64,000 bases of DNA from Opitutaceae bacterium (GCA_015075305.1 JABTUS010000012.1:26571-90570), one strand, 5' to 3'. Positions 34,490 to 43,616 are shown, counted from the stretch's first letter. Notes: generated by a model not told the origin, from the letters alone. Program-made: numbers and translations.

Positions 34490-35542
34490 CTATGCCGCGT
34501 TACCCGCTGCTCGCGCCGCCGATGCTGCAAGCCGTTCGCCGATGTACTGAAACCCTCGCACGTTTGCAAAGGCCGGATTTTCCAGAGTGACGAGTTTGTG
34601 CTGCGGGAATTTTGCGGCGAGGGCCTTGGCGTATAGCTTCGCGCCCCCGCCGGCGAGCACAATGACATCAATGTCGACGCCGGACCCAACTGAGTTCTTT
34701 ATCGCCTGGACGGCCTCCTCAATAACCACGGTGCCGGCGGGCATGAACTTGTCCAGGTCGATCGGCTTGCCGTACATGGTGAATGGCAGCCCGGTGGTGA
34801 GGGACTCATCGAGCCGGCGCACCACCTCTGTCACAGTCGCGCCTCGTACGCTCTTGGTAATTTTCTGAGCGATGGCGCGCAGTACCGCTGAGACGCCGCG
34901 CAGCGTCGCATTCGAGCGCGACTCGCTTGCGCTCATTCCCTGGACCACGAACCAATCGACCGTGTTGTAGCCGGGGTCCACGACAAGCGCCATTGGCGCG
35001 CGGGTCCTGGACTCGACCGGCTGTTCTGTCATGAACGCCATATAGGCGCCAAGCGGCTGCGGATAAACACAGCATTCCCGGACAATGAGGCGATCGCCAT
35101 TAGCGTTGATAAGCAGGTCGCCGCTGAATTTCTTGCTGACCGCCTCGGAGTGCGTGTGGAAGGTGGTCAACGGCAGGCCAAGGACGAGGAAATCAAGCGT
35201 ATGCGCGGGAAGGCCGCCTGCCATATATGACAGCGCACCATACAGACGGGCGGCGTAAGGATCGCCCAGCGCGAAATCCTGGTCGAGCACTTCGCTTTCA
35301 TGATTAGCGCCGCTCGCTAAAGCGACCGCCCGGCCAACCTCGTAAAGATGGTTGCCCACTCGCACAATGTGCGTGTCGCGTCGCTGCACCACGGCGCCGT
35401 CCAGAGTGTTTTCCATCGCCGCTGGCGATTGCGAAGGGAAGCTGTCGCAACGTACCGCACCATCATCCGAGCGCCCATCGGTGAATTTGACGTGGCCATA
35501 TCCAAGATCGAGCGCGCGAACCGAAAATCTGTGTGCTGACAT
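34490..35542 (-). CDS. ParM/StbA-like actin-type plasmid partition ATPase
   Basis: The start at 35542 has GGAG 6 nt before; longer frames run into non-coding sequence. About 350 residues with actin-fold motifs: ALDLGYGHVKFT (phosphate 1), LVVDPGYNTVDWFVV (phosphate 2) and VIVLAGGGAKLYAKAL (adenosine). ParM filaments push sister plasmids apart. It heads a leftward operon that also encodes the FlhD- and FlhC-like regulators. Confidence 0.85.
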   Translation of the reverse strand: MSAHRFSVRALDLGYGHVKFTDGRSDDGAVRCDSFPSQSPAAMENTLDGAVVQRRDTHIVRVGNHLYEVGRAVALASGANHESEVLDQDFALGDPYAARLYGALSYMAGGLPAHTLDFLVLGLPLTTFHTHSEAVSKKFSGDLLINANGDRLIVRECCVYPQPLGAYMAFMTEQPVESRTRAPMALVVDPGYNTVDWFVVQGMSASESRSNATLRGVSAVLRAIAQKITKSVRGATVTEVVRRLDESLTTGLPFTMYGKPIDLDKFMPAGTVVIEEAVQAIKNSVGSGVDIDVIVLAGGGAKLYAKALAAKFPQHKLVTLENPAFANVRGFQYIGERLAASAARAAGNAA

Positions 35543-35990
35543 AAAAACTCCAAACCGAGGGTTAAATGAATTGTGCGCCGCGGCTATTCGTACCGTCCCG
35601 TAATAAAGGGGCGTCAAAAGGGGGGGGTTGGCGGGGTTTTGGTAAAAATGCCCCGCAAACACAGGGGAAGACGGTATGTGCAAAATGCGTGCATGAAAGG
35701 GGACAAAACAACACAAAAGGGGGTAAGAGATATGGCATAAAAAAAAGTGTGCCGAAAACGTGCAAGTTCCGCACAAATAATTACAGGCTCAGAGGTGGGC
35801 TGGGTGGTCGTGCAAGCTTTATTGGGCGTAAGGCCTTTCGCAGCGAGCGGCGCAGAACAAAAAAAACCAAACAGTTTTCGAAGGTCTTGACCCAAAAAAG
35901 ATTTCCGGCAGAAAAAAAATCAACCAGGCGCAAAACAAAAGTTTTTTCTTCGTCCGTTGTTGACGTCGAGCGCATTTCGTGATTCCATTG
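35543..35990. promoter_or_regulatory. Upstream region of parM, candidate centromere and promoter
   Basis: Purine-rich, more AT-rich than its surroundings. It holds repeated AAAGGGG strings (near 35606, 35620, 35695 and 35718) and GTGCAA/GTGCAT strings (near 35679, 35689, 35761 and 35809). In ParMRC loci the centromere lies upstream of parM, so these repeats are candidates. The open frame 35566-35982 on the plus strand is Lys/Arg-rich and looks non-coding. Confidence 0.35.
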
Positions 35991-36886
35991 AGGCACTTTC
36001 GCCACAGGCGAACCCGGGTGCGAGGCAACCCGGGAGGCTGGCGCGAGGCAAACCGCCCTGAGCGGACTGCCGTAGCGGTGGGACTTTGAGGTAACGACGA
36101 GACCCGCAGCTGAAGCGCACGCAGCACAGTCAATCCTCGCCATTTGCGCGGCCGAGCCGCCGCGCGCAACGCCTGAAGTTCTGGGCGGTCATCCAGGACG
36201 GCGCCTGCCGCTCCTTGCTTCACTGGGAAATTCCCACGCCTGTCGTTCTTTGCTGTCCTTCGTGGACCGGGAGCGATGGAGCACTTCCTGAAGCCATGCG
36301 CGGAATCGTCAGTCGGTCTTGACGTTTGCTGTTGCGTGAGCCTTCACCCAAACCGCGAATCCGCCGCGTGAAGCGCCTTATTGGCGCGAACCAGATCTGA
36401 CTTCGTCATCGCGTATTGACGATGGGGGACTGATGCAAGCGCACTCTGGGGCTGGTGGCAGGCCCTGAAATCCCTGGCGGGCAGAGACCGGATTCGAAGA
36501 ATGAGAGCGGCCGGCGCCTCGATGTGATCGAGCGCCACCCTGCGATGTGATTCGCGGGGGCTTGCGGCATGTGATGCCGCGGCCGGCTTCATGGCGTCCT
36601 GCGAGGACGGCCATGGAGGGTAACGCTCGGATGCGGATGTGATCCGCGTCTCGGAGATCGCCGGAAGGGGCGGTCCCGGGCGTTTGGCGCGCTGCGCCTC
36701 CTGGGCACTTGCAGAAATGCGGGTGTTGAGGGCCTGAGACTCATCGCAATTACCAGACTGCCTTTTCCGCCAGACCCCCTTTTGACGAATTCACGGCACC
36801 GCGCCGGCTCGCGCGGGGCTTTTGCACGCTTGGCGCGACCGACGCCGGGCGGAGGTTTTTTCATTCAACGACTTCAGGAGATCGCC
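35991..36886. other. Hairpin-rich non-coding region
   Basis: About 0.9 kb with no convincing gene. Hairpins seen include CCCGGGT/ACCCGGG (36013-36034), TGGGAA-A-TTCCCA (36224-36236), GCGCC-TTATT-GGCGC (near 36380), the GTG-loop cluster (36513-36650) and GTCCT-GCG-AGGAC (36596-36608). GCGAGGCAA occurs twice 23 nt apart (36020 and 36043). An origin of transfer, an origin of replication or a structured RNA are all possible. Short minus-strand frames here lack ribosome sites. Confidence 0.5.
36513..36650. repeat. Cluster of four hairpins with a shared AT-GTG-AT centre
   Basis: The stems differ but the centre is constant. They are CTCGAT-GTG-ATCGAG with outer GGCG/CGCC (36513-36536), CCCTGCGA-TGTGAT-TCGCGGGG (36538-36558), GCGGCAT-GTG-ATGCCGC (36564-36580) and GATGCGGAT-GTG-ATCCGCGTC (36630-36650). 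The first three centres are 23 and 24 nt apart. Base changes in one arm are matched in the other, indicating selection for pairing. Confidence 0.65.
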
Positions 36887-37090
36887 ATGAACAGCAAAGA
36901 GAGCAAGCAAAGCAAGCAAACGAAGCGGAACAACTGGGCAGTGCAAAACGCCGGGAGTGTGCGTGGCTGCGCGGGGATAGAAGAGATCGACCTGGGGGAA
37001 GCCGAGGTGATCGTCTATGACGATCTGTCCCTGCCTGTGCCGCATCTTGAAGTGCGCCACCGCCACCGTCTGGCTGACGCCCATGCCTGA
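36887..37090 (+). CDS. Small unknown protein before the recombinase gene
   Basis: ATG 36887 has AGGAG 7 nt before. 67 residues: Ser/Lys-rich start (MNSKESKQSKQTKRN) then IEEIDLGEAEVIVYDDLSLPVP. No family is recognised. It ends 10 nt before the recombinase start. Confidence 0.5.
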   Translation: MNSKESKQSKQTKRNNWAVQNAGSVRGCAGIEEIDLGEAEVIVYDDLSLPVPHLEVRHRHRLADAHA

Positions 37091-37100
37091 TGGAGGAACC

Positions 37101-38147
37101 ATGAAGACAACCACGACCGGCCGGCTGGCTCCCCAACTGAGGGATGAGCTCGAACGGCTGATTGAGAGGCACAACAAGCGCGCCTACAACCGCTGCGGAA
37201 AGGCGGTGCGCAACTGCTCATACCGGAGCGAAGTGGCGCGGCGGGCGACGATCCTGCTCGCCTTTGGCGAATTGGCGCAGCTGGGCTACCGGCTTCGCGA
37301 CCCGAGGAATCTCGCCGACAAACATGTGAGGGCGCTGGCTCGGCACTGGAATGAGAAGGGGCTCTCTTCGCAGACCATCCATGGCCGCTTCTCTGTTCTG
37401 CGTGTTTTCTCTGGCTGGATCGGCAAGCGCGGCCTGGTGGGGGATCTGCCGGGATACTTCCCTGGCAAGGACATGCGCCGGCAGATAGCGGCCACGCGCA
37501 ACCATGGCTGGGAAGCCAATGGCGTCTCGCCGGAGGAATTGGTGCGGCGGGCGCGCGGGATCGATGAGCGTCTGGCGCTGTACCTCAACCTGCAGCACGT
37601 CTTTGGGCTGCGCGCCAAGGAAGCCATCATGCTGCGTCCGCTGCGTGCGATCACGCCGGACGGCGGTCATCTCGAGGTAAGCGACGGCACGAAGGGCGGC
37701 CGTCCGCGCCTGGTGCCGATCGACAGCGACGAGCGGCGGGCGGCAATCGCCTGGGCGCGCGAAGTGGCCAGCCGCACGCGCAGCCACTGCCTTCGCTGGC
37801 CGGGGCTCACTTGGGAACAGGCACAGGCCAGGTTTTATCGCGGGCTGGCCAAACTGGGCGTGACCCGCCGCCAGCTTGGCGTCACCTCCCACGGCTTGCG
37901 CCACGGCTACGCGCAGCAGGCCTACCGCGTCCTGACTGGACAGCCATCGCCGGTCGAGGGGGGGGCGTTGGGCAGGATTGACCGCGAGCGGCATCGGCTG
38001 GCCGGCATGAAGGTCTCGGCCCTGCTGGGGCATGGCCGGGTGGATGTGACCGGCTACTACTACGGCAGCTATGGGCACGCTTTGCGGCTGTCGCCGGAAA
38101 TTCATCTCGCTCGGCAAAAGGAAGCGCCGCTGCGCGAATCCGGGTAG
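37101..38147 (+). CDS. Tyrosine recombinase (plasmid integrase-domain family)
   Basis: The start at 37101 follows GGAGG at 6 nt. 348 residues with an N-terminal SAM-like domain and a catalytic domain with GLRAKEAIML (Arg), SHGLRHGYAQ (HxxR), LLGHGRVDVTGYY (His and Tyr). Such recombinases occur on many proteobacterial plasmids and may resolve multimers or drive integration. No paired attachment sites were identified. Confidence 0.85.
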   Translation: MKTTTTGRLAPQLRDELERLIERHNKRAYNRCGKAVRNCSYRSEVARRATILLAFGELAQLGYRLRDPRNLADKHVRALARHWNEKGLSSQTIHGRFSVLRVFSGWIGKRGLVGDLPGYFPGKDMRRQIAATRNHGWEANGVSPEELVRRARGIDERLALYLNLQHVFGLRAKEAIMLRPLRAITPDGGHLEVSDGTKGGRPRLVPIDSDERRAAIAWAREVASRTRSHCLRWPGLTWEQAQARFYRGLAKLGVTRRQLGVTSHGLRHGYAQQAYRVLTGQPSPVEGGALGRIDRERHRLAGMKVSALLGHGRVDVTGYYYGSYGHALRLSPEIHLARQKEAPLRESG

Positions 38148-38204
38148 CTGGGGTAGATAGTTGTAGAACGGTAGAAACGCATTTTCAACGAAAAGGAGAA
38201 GGAC

Positions 38205-38564
38205 ATGAATCTCACGGTATTGAGCAAGGGTGACGCATTTACTGCGCCGGTGTTCATGGGCGACGGCGAGCGCCGCGCCTGGTACGGAAGGGCGGCCTGG
38301 GAGCTGACGGACGGGCACGTGATCGACATCTGCCAGACGGCGGAGCGCGCGGCGCAGTATGCCGGGCAGGAGGACGCGCACGCCGGGCGCGACCGTGCGG
38401 AAGGGGGCAACCCGTTCGATCCGCTGTTTCTTGGGGGGTTGCCCAATTTCATCTGGGATCGCGGCTACCGGCTCGGCCAGTGGCAAGGAGGGCGCGCGCG
38501 GGAAAAGGGTGAGGAACCGGCCTGGATCCGCAGCAAGGAAAGGTTGAGCCGGCTTGCGGCTTGA
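38205..38564 (+). CDS. Unknown plasmid backbone protein
   Basis: 119 residues, preceded by AAAAGGAG at 6 nt. No recognised domain. It has an acidic, Gly-rich middle (GQEDAHAGRDRAEGGNPFDP) and an Arg/Lys C-terminus. It follows the recombinase by 57 nt. Confidence 0.6.
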   Translation: MNLTVLSKGDAFTAPVFMGDGERRAWYGRAAWELTDGHVIDICQTAERAAQYAGQEDAHAGRDRAEGGNPFDPLFLGGLPNFIWDRGYRLGQWQGGRAREKGEEPAWIRSKERLSRLAA

Positions 38565-38788
38565 TTGCAAGCCAGGGCGGTCTGCTGGCCGCCCGCTCAC
38601 CGGAGGGCGCATCTGCGTTCTGCGGCGAGCGGGTGAAAGGAATCAACGTCCTGTTACGGGTTTCGGCCAAAAAGGAAACCCGCCAGAAGGAATGTTGCTG
38701 ATTCGGTCCGCCGCAAGGCGGAATTTGCCCACATGGGGCCGAAAGCCCCTTGGGAGGGGCGAGGTCCGTCATATGAAAGGAAGGAAGA
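38565..38788 (+). promoter_or_regulatory. Structured 5' leader with four hairpins
   Basis: Four stems before the gene at 38789: CCCGCTC/GAGCGGG (38592-38633), GGGTTTC/GAAACCC (38658-38681), TCCGCC-GCAA-GGCGGA (38707-38722) and GGGGC-CGAAA-GCCCC (38735-38749), then GAAAGGAAGGAAG before the ATG. No T-run follows any stem, so this is a leader rather than a terminator. Confidence 0.5.
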
Positions 38789-39217
38789 ATGAGCACATGG
38801 ATCCGATTTGTGAGCGACGCTGAAGAACGCGACTCGGGGCAACTGGGCCCGTTCGCCGATGTTGCCATCTCGTTCGGCGCGCTGCGCGTGCGCCGTCACG
38901 ACGCGAAGTGCTTCGAGAACCTCGCCCGTTTCGACGGCGGGGTGTGGGAGCACAAGGGTCGCCGCTACAGCGATGTGGCGATGACCCATGTCGATAAGGG
39001 CTCGCTGCTGTCTTGTCTTGCCTCTGTGATCGGCTGCGCGCAAGCGCATGTCGAGGACATCGAGACCGGGCTGGAGGATGGCATCTACGACAAGGCCGAA
39101 AACCAGGACCTGGGCGCGAAGCAGCGCGCCCTGAAGGTGGTCGAGTCCTGGTTTCATGCCGAACTCGGCACCCCCAACATGGGAGGGAGCGCGCCATGCG
39201 AAGCAACCCGGGGTTGA
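38789..39217 (+). CDS. Unknown plasmid backbone protein
   Basis: 142 residues with a strong Shine-Dalgarno region. It reads like a soluble, acidic protein (FADVAISFGALRVRRHDAK; HVEDIETGLEDGIYDKAEN). No family is recognised. The next gene starts 22 nt before its end. Confidence 0.6.
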   Translation: MSTWIRFVSDAEERDSGQLGPFADVAISFGALRVRRHDAKCFENLARFDGGVWEHKGRRYSDVAMTHVDKGSLLSCLASVIGCAQAHVEDIETGLEDGIYDKAENQDLGAKQRALKVVESWFHAELGTPNMGGSAPCEATRG

Positions 39218-39387
39218 TGTATGCGGCGCTGATCGGGTTTTGTGCCGCGGCGGGTTATCCGCTTCGCCCAGCCGCCGCCACTGGTGGCGGGGCGAAGCGG
39301 CGGACACATTTCAAGACCGCGCAGGATCTCGAGACCCTGGCGCGGGCGCAGGCCAAGCGCGAGCGCAGGGCGGCCAGGCGCCGATAG
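39196..39387 (+). CDS. Small basic protein, unknown
   Basis: ATG 39196 has GGGAGG about 10 nt before, inside the previous gene's end. 63 residues: a hydrophobic stretch (LMYAALIGFCAAAGYPL), then a basic tail (ARAQAKRERRAARRR). Coding status is likely from the ribosome site and overlap, not from similarity. Confidence 0.45.
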   Translation: MRSNPGLMYAALIGFCAAAGYPLRPAAATGGGAKRRTHFKTAQDLETLARAQAKRERRAARRR

Positions 39388-39501
39388 CAATCGTAGCGGA
39401 AATTCCACCCCGGCATTCGCTGCCGGGGGTTTTCCCGAGCGCATCGAGGTGCGCTGGGGAAAATTCTGAACAAGGACGCCTCGCTTGACAAAGGCCGGGC
39501 A

Positions 39502-39945
39502 TCATCTCTTCCAGCGCCCACGGCGCGGCTGCAGCAGTTCCGCCAGACGCGCCAAGTCGGCCAGATCGAAGACGTCGTCGGACAAGAAATCCATGGCCGA
39601 GCGGATTTCCTCGCACCGCAATTCCAGCCGGGCCAGGGCTGCGGCCGCGCGCCGCTCGGCATCGAGAAAACGGGGATTGGCGCGGCGAGAGGGCGGCAGC
39701 CTGTCCTCGCGGGCTTCCTTGAGCGCTTCGATGAGATGCGGCCGCGCCTCGATCAGGCCCATTGCTTCGCGGACCAGGCCGGGCAGTGACGTCGGTGTAT
39801 TGTCCTCATCGTAACCAGCAAGGAGCAGGGCCGCCGCTACGGCATCGGCGGGCGGTTCGCCCGGGTCATCCGGGAAAGGCACGATGGCGCCGTCCATGGA
39901 ATGGGAGGAGATTTCGTCGAAGGAAAGATTTGCGCGTTTGGGCAT
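39502..39945 (-). CDS. Unknown protein downstream of hipA
   Basis: The start at 39945 follows AAGGAGG at ideal distance. 147 residues, beginning MPKRANLSFDEISSHSMDGAIVPF, mostly helical after residue 50. It is transcribed in the same direction as hipBA, 92 nt after hipA, so it may be a third gene of that operon or an independent gene. No family is recognised. Confidence 0.6.
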   Translation of the reverse strand: MPKRANLSFDEISSHSMDGAIVPFPDDPGEPPADAVAAALLLAGYDEDNTPTSLPGLVREAMGLIEARPHLIEALKEAREDRLPPSRRANPRFLDAERRAAAALARLELRCEEIRSAMDFLSDDVFDLADLARLAELLQPRRGRWKR

Positions 39946-40037
39946 GGAGCCTCCTTGGGTAGCGGCGGCGCCGGGATGGCACCGCTTTACCCAGATATCC
40001 CGCACGCGCGAAATATCCCGGCCTGCCGCGCGCCGGG

Positions 40038-41237
40038 TCAATGCGCCAGGGCGCCGATCCGGGCCTCGACATCCACGCAAAGACGCGCATGGGCCTGCAT
40101 GTCGGCCCCGGTTGCCGCCAGCGCCTCCTTGAAATGGCTCACGGCGGCGGCGACATCCTGGATGATGTCCTCGACGCGGGCGCGCCGGCACCAGCGGGCG
40201 CCGAATTCGACGATCGCCCCCTTGTCCGGGTATTTGAGACCGCCTATCGACAACTGGTGCTCCAGGTTGCGGGCGATATCGGGCAGGAGATCGAAAGCCG
40301 GCGCCAGGCGGTATCCGGCCGGGCCGCCCTGCATCATGAAATTCTTCAGGTGGTCGTCCGTATTGCCGATCGCCATATTGAAAACGGCCTGCCGGAACAA
40401 CGCCAGGGCATCGGCTTCCGGGCGCATGGAATGCCTGATCAGGACTGCCATGATATCCGCGTAGGAATTGACAAAAAGTCCGCCGCGTTCGCGGCAGAGG
40501 GTTTTGAAACTGAGCTGATGGATTCGCCCTTTTTCGGTCAGGTCGAAGCGCTCGATGAAGACGGCGCGGCGCCCGCCAAAGACATGCAGCTGCACGTCCG
40601 GGCAATCGAGCCCGGCGGTTCTTGCCATGGTCATGGCGGTATATTCGAGTGCCGGCACATCGAGCGCGCCATCCTGGTAGGCGGGGAACTTGGCAATCCA
40701 GTGGCGGCCTTCGTGGGCGATCAGGGCCTTCGGGCGCGCACCGCCGGCCGAAGCGCCGACGGCAAACAGCTTGTGCAGCGCGCTCCGGTTGGCCGGCGCA
40801 ACCCCCATTTCGACATCGCGCGCGGCGTCCATCAGGTCGCCCATCGAATGCAGCCGGGCCTCATTGGGATGCCGCTTTACCGGACCGCCGAAGCCGAGCG
40901 CGCCCAGGCAGTCACGGCCCACGTAGGAAAGATAGGCCTCCGGCAGCCGCAGGCTGACGGGGAGGTGTTTTTCAAAATCGATCAGATGCCTCCCCCAGGT
41001 ATCGGGCAGGGCATCGTCGAACACCGCCAGCGGCGGGGCGAGATGACTCGAGTGGAACTCGCCTGAGGACAGCGGCAGGGAAACCGGGTCCAGGGGGAAG
41101 CCGCGCCCGAGCCACTCGGACGTATACCTGAAGGCTGAGCGGCAGGTGCCATCCGGCAAAGGCTGGCCGAAGACGAGCTCGCCGGCCGGGAGCTCGGCCC
41201 CATCCGGCAAGGTCGCCCAGACCTTATGGACGGCCAT
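40038..41237 (-). CDS. hipA: HipA-type toxin kinase
   Basis: 399 residues with N-terminal HipA domain (VFGQPLPDGTCRSAFRY) and kinase core: GASAGGARPKALI (Gly-rich loop), WIAKFPAYQD, catalytic NTDDHLKNF and FDLLPD. HipA phosphorylates glutamyl-tRNA synthetase in E. coli and induces dormancy. It overlaps hipB by 14 nt. On a plasmid it would act as an addiction module. Confidence 0.9.
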   Translation of the reverse strand: MAVHKVWATLPDGAELPAGELVFGQPLPDGTCRSAFRYTSEWLGRGFPLDPVSLPLSSGEFHSSHLAPPLAVFDDALPDTWGRHLIDFEKHLPVSLRLPEAYLSYVGRDCLGALGFGGPVKRHPNEARLHSMGDLMDAARDVEMGVAPANRSALHKLFAVGASAGGARPKALIAHEGRHWIAKFPAYQDGALDVPALEYTAMTMARTAGLDCPDVQLHVFGGRRAVFIERFDLTEKGRIHQLSFKTLCRERGGLFVNSYADIMAVLIRHSMRPEADALALFRQAVFNMAIGNTDDHLKNFMMQGGPAGYRLAPAFDLLPDIARNLEHQLSIGGLKYPDKGAIVEFGARWCRRARVEDIIQDVAAAVSHFKEALAATGADMQAHARLCVDVEARIGALAH

Positions 41238-41523
41238 CGCGCTTCCTGCTCACGCGCCGGCGGCCGGCATGGTTTCCGAAAAGGCTCTCCTGCACCAGGA
41301 GGCCATCGATCTCCGGCAGCCTGTCGAGCACCCAGAAAGCGGCCAGCCAATGGCCGACCGCCGTGGAAGGCTCGCCATTTTCCATGGCGCGCAAAGTGGC
41401 GGCGGAGACCCCGATCCGCTCGGCAAACACGGTCTGGCTGTCGCCGCGGGCGATGCGGGCTTCTCGCAGCCGCGCCCCAAGTGCGCCTAGCTGCAGGGCT
41501 GCAATCGATAGTATATCGCTCAT
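41224..41523 (-). CDS. hipB: HipB-type antitoxin, Xre helix-turn-helix
   Basis: The start at 41523 (MSDILSIAALQLGALG) has no clear Shine-Dalgarno site. 99 residues with a Xre helix-turn-helix (LGARLREARIARGDSQTVFAERIGVSAATLRAMENGEP). It neutralises HipA and represses the operon. Confidence 0.88.
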   Translation of the reverse strand: MSDILSIAALQLGALGARLREARIARGDSQTVFAERIGVSAATLRAMENGEPSTAVGHWLAAFWVLDRLPEIDGLLVQESLFGNHAGRRRVSRKRDGRP

Positions 41524-41550
41524 AGTAGGCAATAAAGCATCACAAAAGCA

Positions 41551-41556
41551 ATTATA
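41551..41556 (-). promoter_or_regulatory. Probable -10 element of the hipBA promoter
   Basis: TATAAT on the minus strand, 27 nt before the hipB start. The surrounding GCAATTATAGC and GCTGTTATTAGC strings form an imperfect dyad that could be the HipB operator. The -35 match is weak. Confidence 0.4.
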
Positions 41557-41692
41557 GCTGTTATTAGCAATAAATATCTGGCGCATTGTTGCCGGCATGT
41601 TTTTTCGGGCTACCGAAACCTCCACGGGCCGTGGCCACGGCCTGCCTACCGCTCCGAGAGGAGCAACCTTGAATCATGATGAAAGGAAAAAC

Positions 41693-42691
41693 ATGGGTGC
41701 TACTGTCACCACCGGCAAGAAAGCGGGCGCTTTGCGCGCGCCGGACGGCCGCATCCTCTACGCGCTGTTCGAACAGACGTACGAGAAAAACTGCTACCCA
41801 CACACGCCCACCTGGAGCTGCCACAGCTTCGGCCCCATCGAAGAGGCCATCGAGCGCGTCTTCCTGTGCGCATCCTCCTGCGAAGGCGGCATGCTGCAGA
41901 ACAGGAACGGCAGCATCACGCCGGAAGGCTACATCGCTGGCTGGCTGGCTGAGTTGGCCGCGCCGGTGGCGATGGGCGATTGCCGGATCGCGCTTGCCGT
42001 GGGCAAGGGCTTCTACGACGCATTCCGGGAAGACCGGCTCGACCGCGCCCGGCAAGTGCTGGCCGGGGCGGGATTCGCGCAAATGGCCGAAACCCTCGCG
42101 CCGGGCGAAACCCTGGAGTTGCGCCTGCATGCGCACGCCCTGGCGATCGAAGCTCTGTGCGTCAGCGGCACGGTGCTGCCATGGCGTGTCTTCACCGACA
42201 TGCGGGGGCTGTCCGGCGCGGACGGGGATGCTGCTCTGGGATATGCGCCTCCGCCGGCGAAAAGCTATGCGGTGGATCGTCCCGAGGCCATCAAGGCCGA
42301 CCGGGAGAACCGCCTGGTGCGCGGCCCTGACGGCGCCTGGCGCTGTGTCGGCTGGGAATATCGGGCCGTGGGTGGCTTCATCCGCGATCTGTGGCGCGCC
42401 GAGCTGGCCGAACCGGGCAGCTGCCGCAAGCGCATCAAGGCGTACCGCGCCGCACTCGAAGCCGCGCCGGCGCTGCCGGCGGGCGCGCGTGTGGTGGTCG
42501 ACCTGGGCGTGCCGATGAAGCGCTGGGAGCGCGAGCTGGCGGAACATTTGGCCGCCAAGCACGCTGCCCGGCCCACCCGCTCGGGCTTCGAGATCGAGGT
42601 TGGCGAAGACCGGATGTACGACCTCACAAGCCTGCCGAGCCATTGCACAACCTGGCTCATTCCCGGGCAAGCCGATCAGTTGGTGGCCTGA
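41693..42691 (+). CDS. Unknown plasmid backbone protein
   Basis: The start at 41693 has AAAGGAA at 6 nt. 332 residues, Cys-containing N-terminus (EKNCYPH, WSCHSFG, CASSCEGG) and a C-terminal part with ALPAGARVVVDLGVPMKRWERELAEHLAAKH. No domain is recognised. Confidence 0.65.
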   Translation: MGATVTTGKKAGALRAPDGRILYALFEQTYEKNCYPHTPTWSCHSFGPIEEAIERVFLCASSCEGGMLQNRNGSITPEGYIAGWLAELAAPVAMGDCRIALAVGKGFYDAFREDRLDRARQVLAGAGFAQMAETLAPGETLELRLHAHALAIEALCVSGTVLPWRVFTDMRGLSGADGDAALGYAPPPAKSYAVDRPEAIKADRENRLVRGPDGAWRCVGWEYRAVGGFIRDLWRAELAEPGSCRKRIKAYRAALEAAPALPAGARVVVDLGVPMKRWERELAEHLAAKHAARPTRSGFEIEVGEDRMYDLTSLPSHCTTWLIPGQADQLVA

Positions 42692-42708
42692 CCCACAACC
42701 CCGCGCGG

Positions 42709-42740
42709 AGCGCTTCCGTCCCGCAAGGGGCGGGAGCGCT
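42709..42740 (+). promoter_or_regulatory. 14-bp stem with GCAA tetraloop before the next gene
   Basis: AGCGCTTCCGTCCC pairs with GGGGCGGGAGCGCT through a GCAA (GNRA-type) loop, with two T-G wobbles. It lies 26 nt before the ATG at 42767 and has no T-run, so it acts as a leader hairpin rather than a terminator. Confidence 0.55.
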
Positions 42741-42766
42741 TTGCGCATCGAGAAGGAATATTCAAG

Positions 42767-43564
42767 ATGACGAAGCAGAACATCCTGCTGGTCGATGACC
42801 GGCAGCACGCAACCCTCCTGGCCGCGCTGCGCTTCTACCAGGCGCAAGGCATGGGCGAGCCGACCAACCGCACGGACGCCATCCACGACATCGCCACCAA
42901 CGGCGACGAAGTGGTCTCGCTCGACGCCTCCGGGATCGACAAATTGTGCGAACGGCTGCAGGCAAGCTCCGCCCGCCCGGAAGTGCTGGCGTCCCTGAAG
43001 GACGAAGGGATGACGATCGGTGAGTGTGTCACCGCGCTCGCTGTGCCGAACGACGATCCTTACGTGCTCGCCGCCAGGCAGCTGGTGCAAGGCGACAACG
43101 ACACCGAGATCGATGACAACACGACCACCTCGGTGGGCGAAGACGGCGCCTGGGTGCTGGGCTGGATCTGGGTGAATAACGAGGAGGCCGGCAGTCTCCC
43201 TAATACGGAGCTGCTCGAAGCCGTTCTCGACCATGCCCGCGCAGCGATCGAAAGCGGGCGGGCTGTCCAGAACGCCAAGACGTGTCTCGTCCAGGCCGAC
43301 TGGCTGGCGCATCTCGTCGTCGACTTCGCCGACGAGCTGGACGGCATTGGAAATGAAATGGTGCCCGGCGTGCCCGGCCCGATCGCTTGGCTCGACAAGG
43401 AAGGCAATGAGGTTCGTTTCATGCCCTCCGACGCCTTGAACCAGCTGCGGCAGTTGGCCCGCCTGGGCGGCCTGCCCGACGAGCTGGCCAATCAGACCGA
43501 GCGCTTCTGCATCAGATATGGCAACAAGCTCGACGCCATCCTGGCGCACGCCCAGGCGGCCTGA
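42767..43564 (+). CDS. Unknown plasmid backbone protein
   Basis: 265 residues, acidic, with AGAAGGAAT at 9 nt before the start. No recognised domain. The end is followed by a terminator-like hairpin at 43617. It probably belongs to the same backbone set as its neighbours. Confidence 0.65.
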   Translation: MTKQNILLVDDRQHATLLAALRFYQAQGMGEPTNRTDAIHDIATNGDEVVSLDASGIDKLCERLQASSARPEVLASLKDEGMTIGECVTALAVPNDDPYVLAARQLVQGDNDTEIDDNTTTSVGEDGAWVLGWIWVNNEEAGSLPNTELLEAVLDHARAAIESGRAVQNAKTCLVQADWLAHLVVDFADELDGIGNEMVPGVPGPIAWLDKEGNEVRFMPSDALNQLRQLARLGGLPDELANQTERFCIRYGNKLDAILAHAQAA

Positions 43565-43616
43565 GTCGCCACACGCCCCTCGCAAAACGCGGGGGGGGGG
43601 GATGCCTCCCTTAACC

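Noticed and set aside
35566..35982. 138-residue Lys/Arg-rich plus-strand frame upstream of parM
   Set aside because: Low-complexity purine-rich DNA, no ribosome site; better explained as the parM promoter/centromere region.
35991..36886. Definite origin of transfer
   Set aside because: Hairpins are present, but no relaxase gene or recognisable nic site is in the window, so only a non-coding structured region is called.
37218..38612. 464-residue minus-strand open frame
   Set aside because: Opposite the tyrosine recombinase, which has catalytic motifs; shadow.
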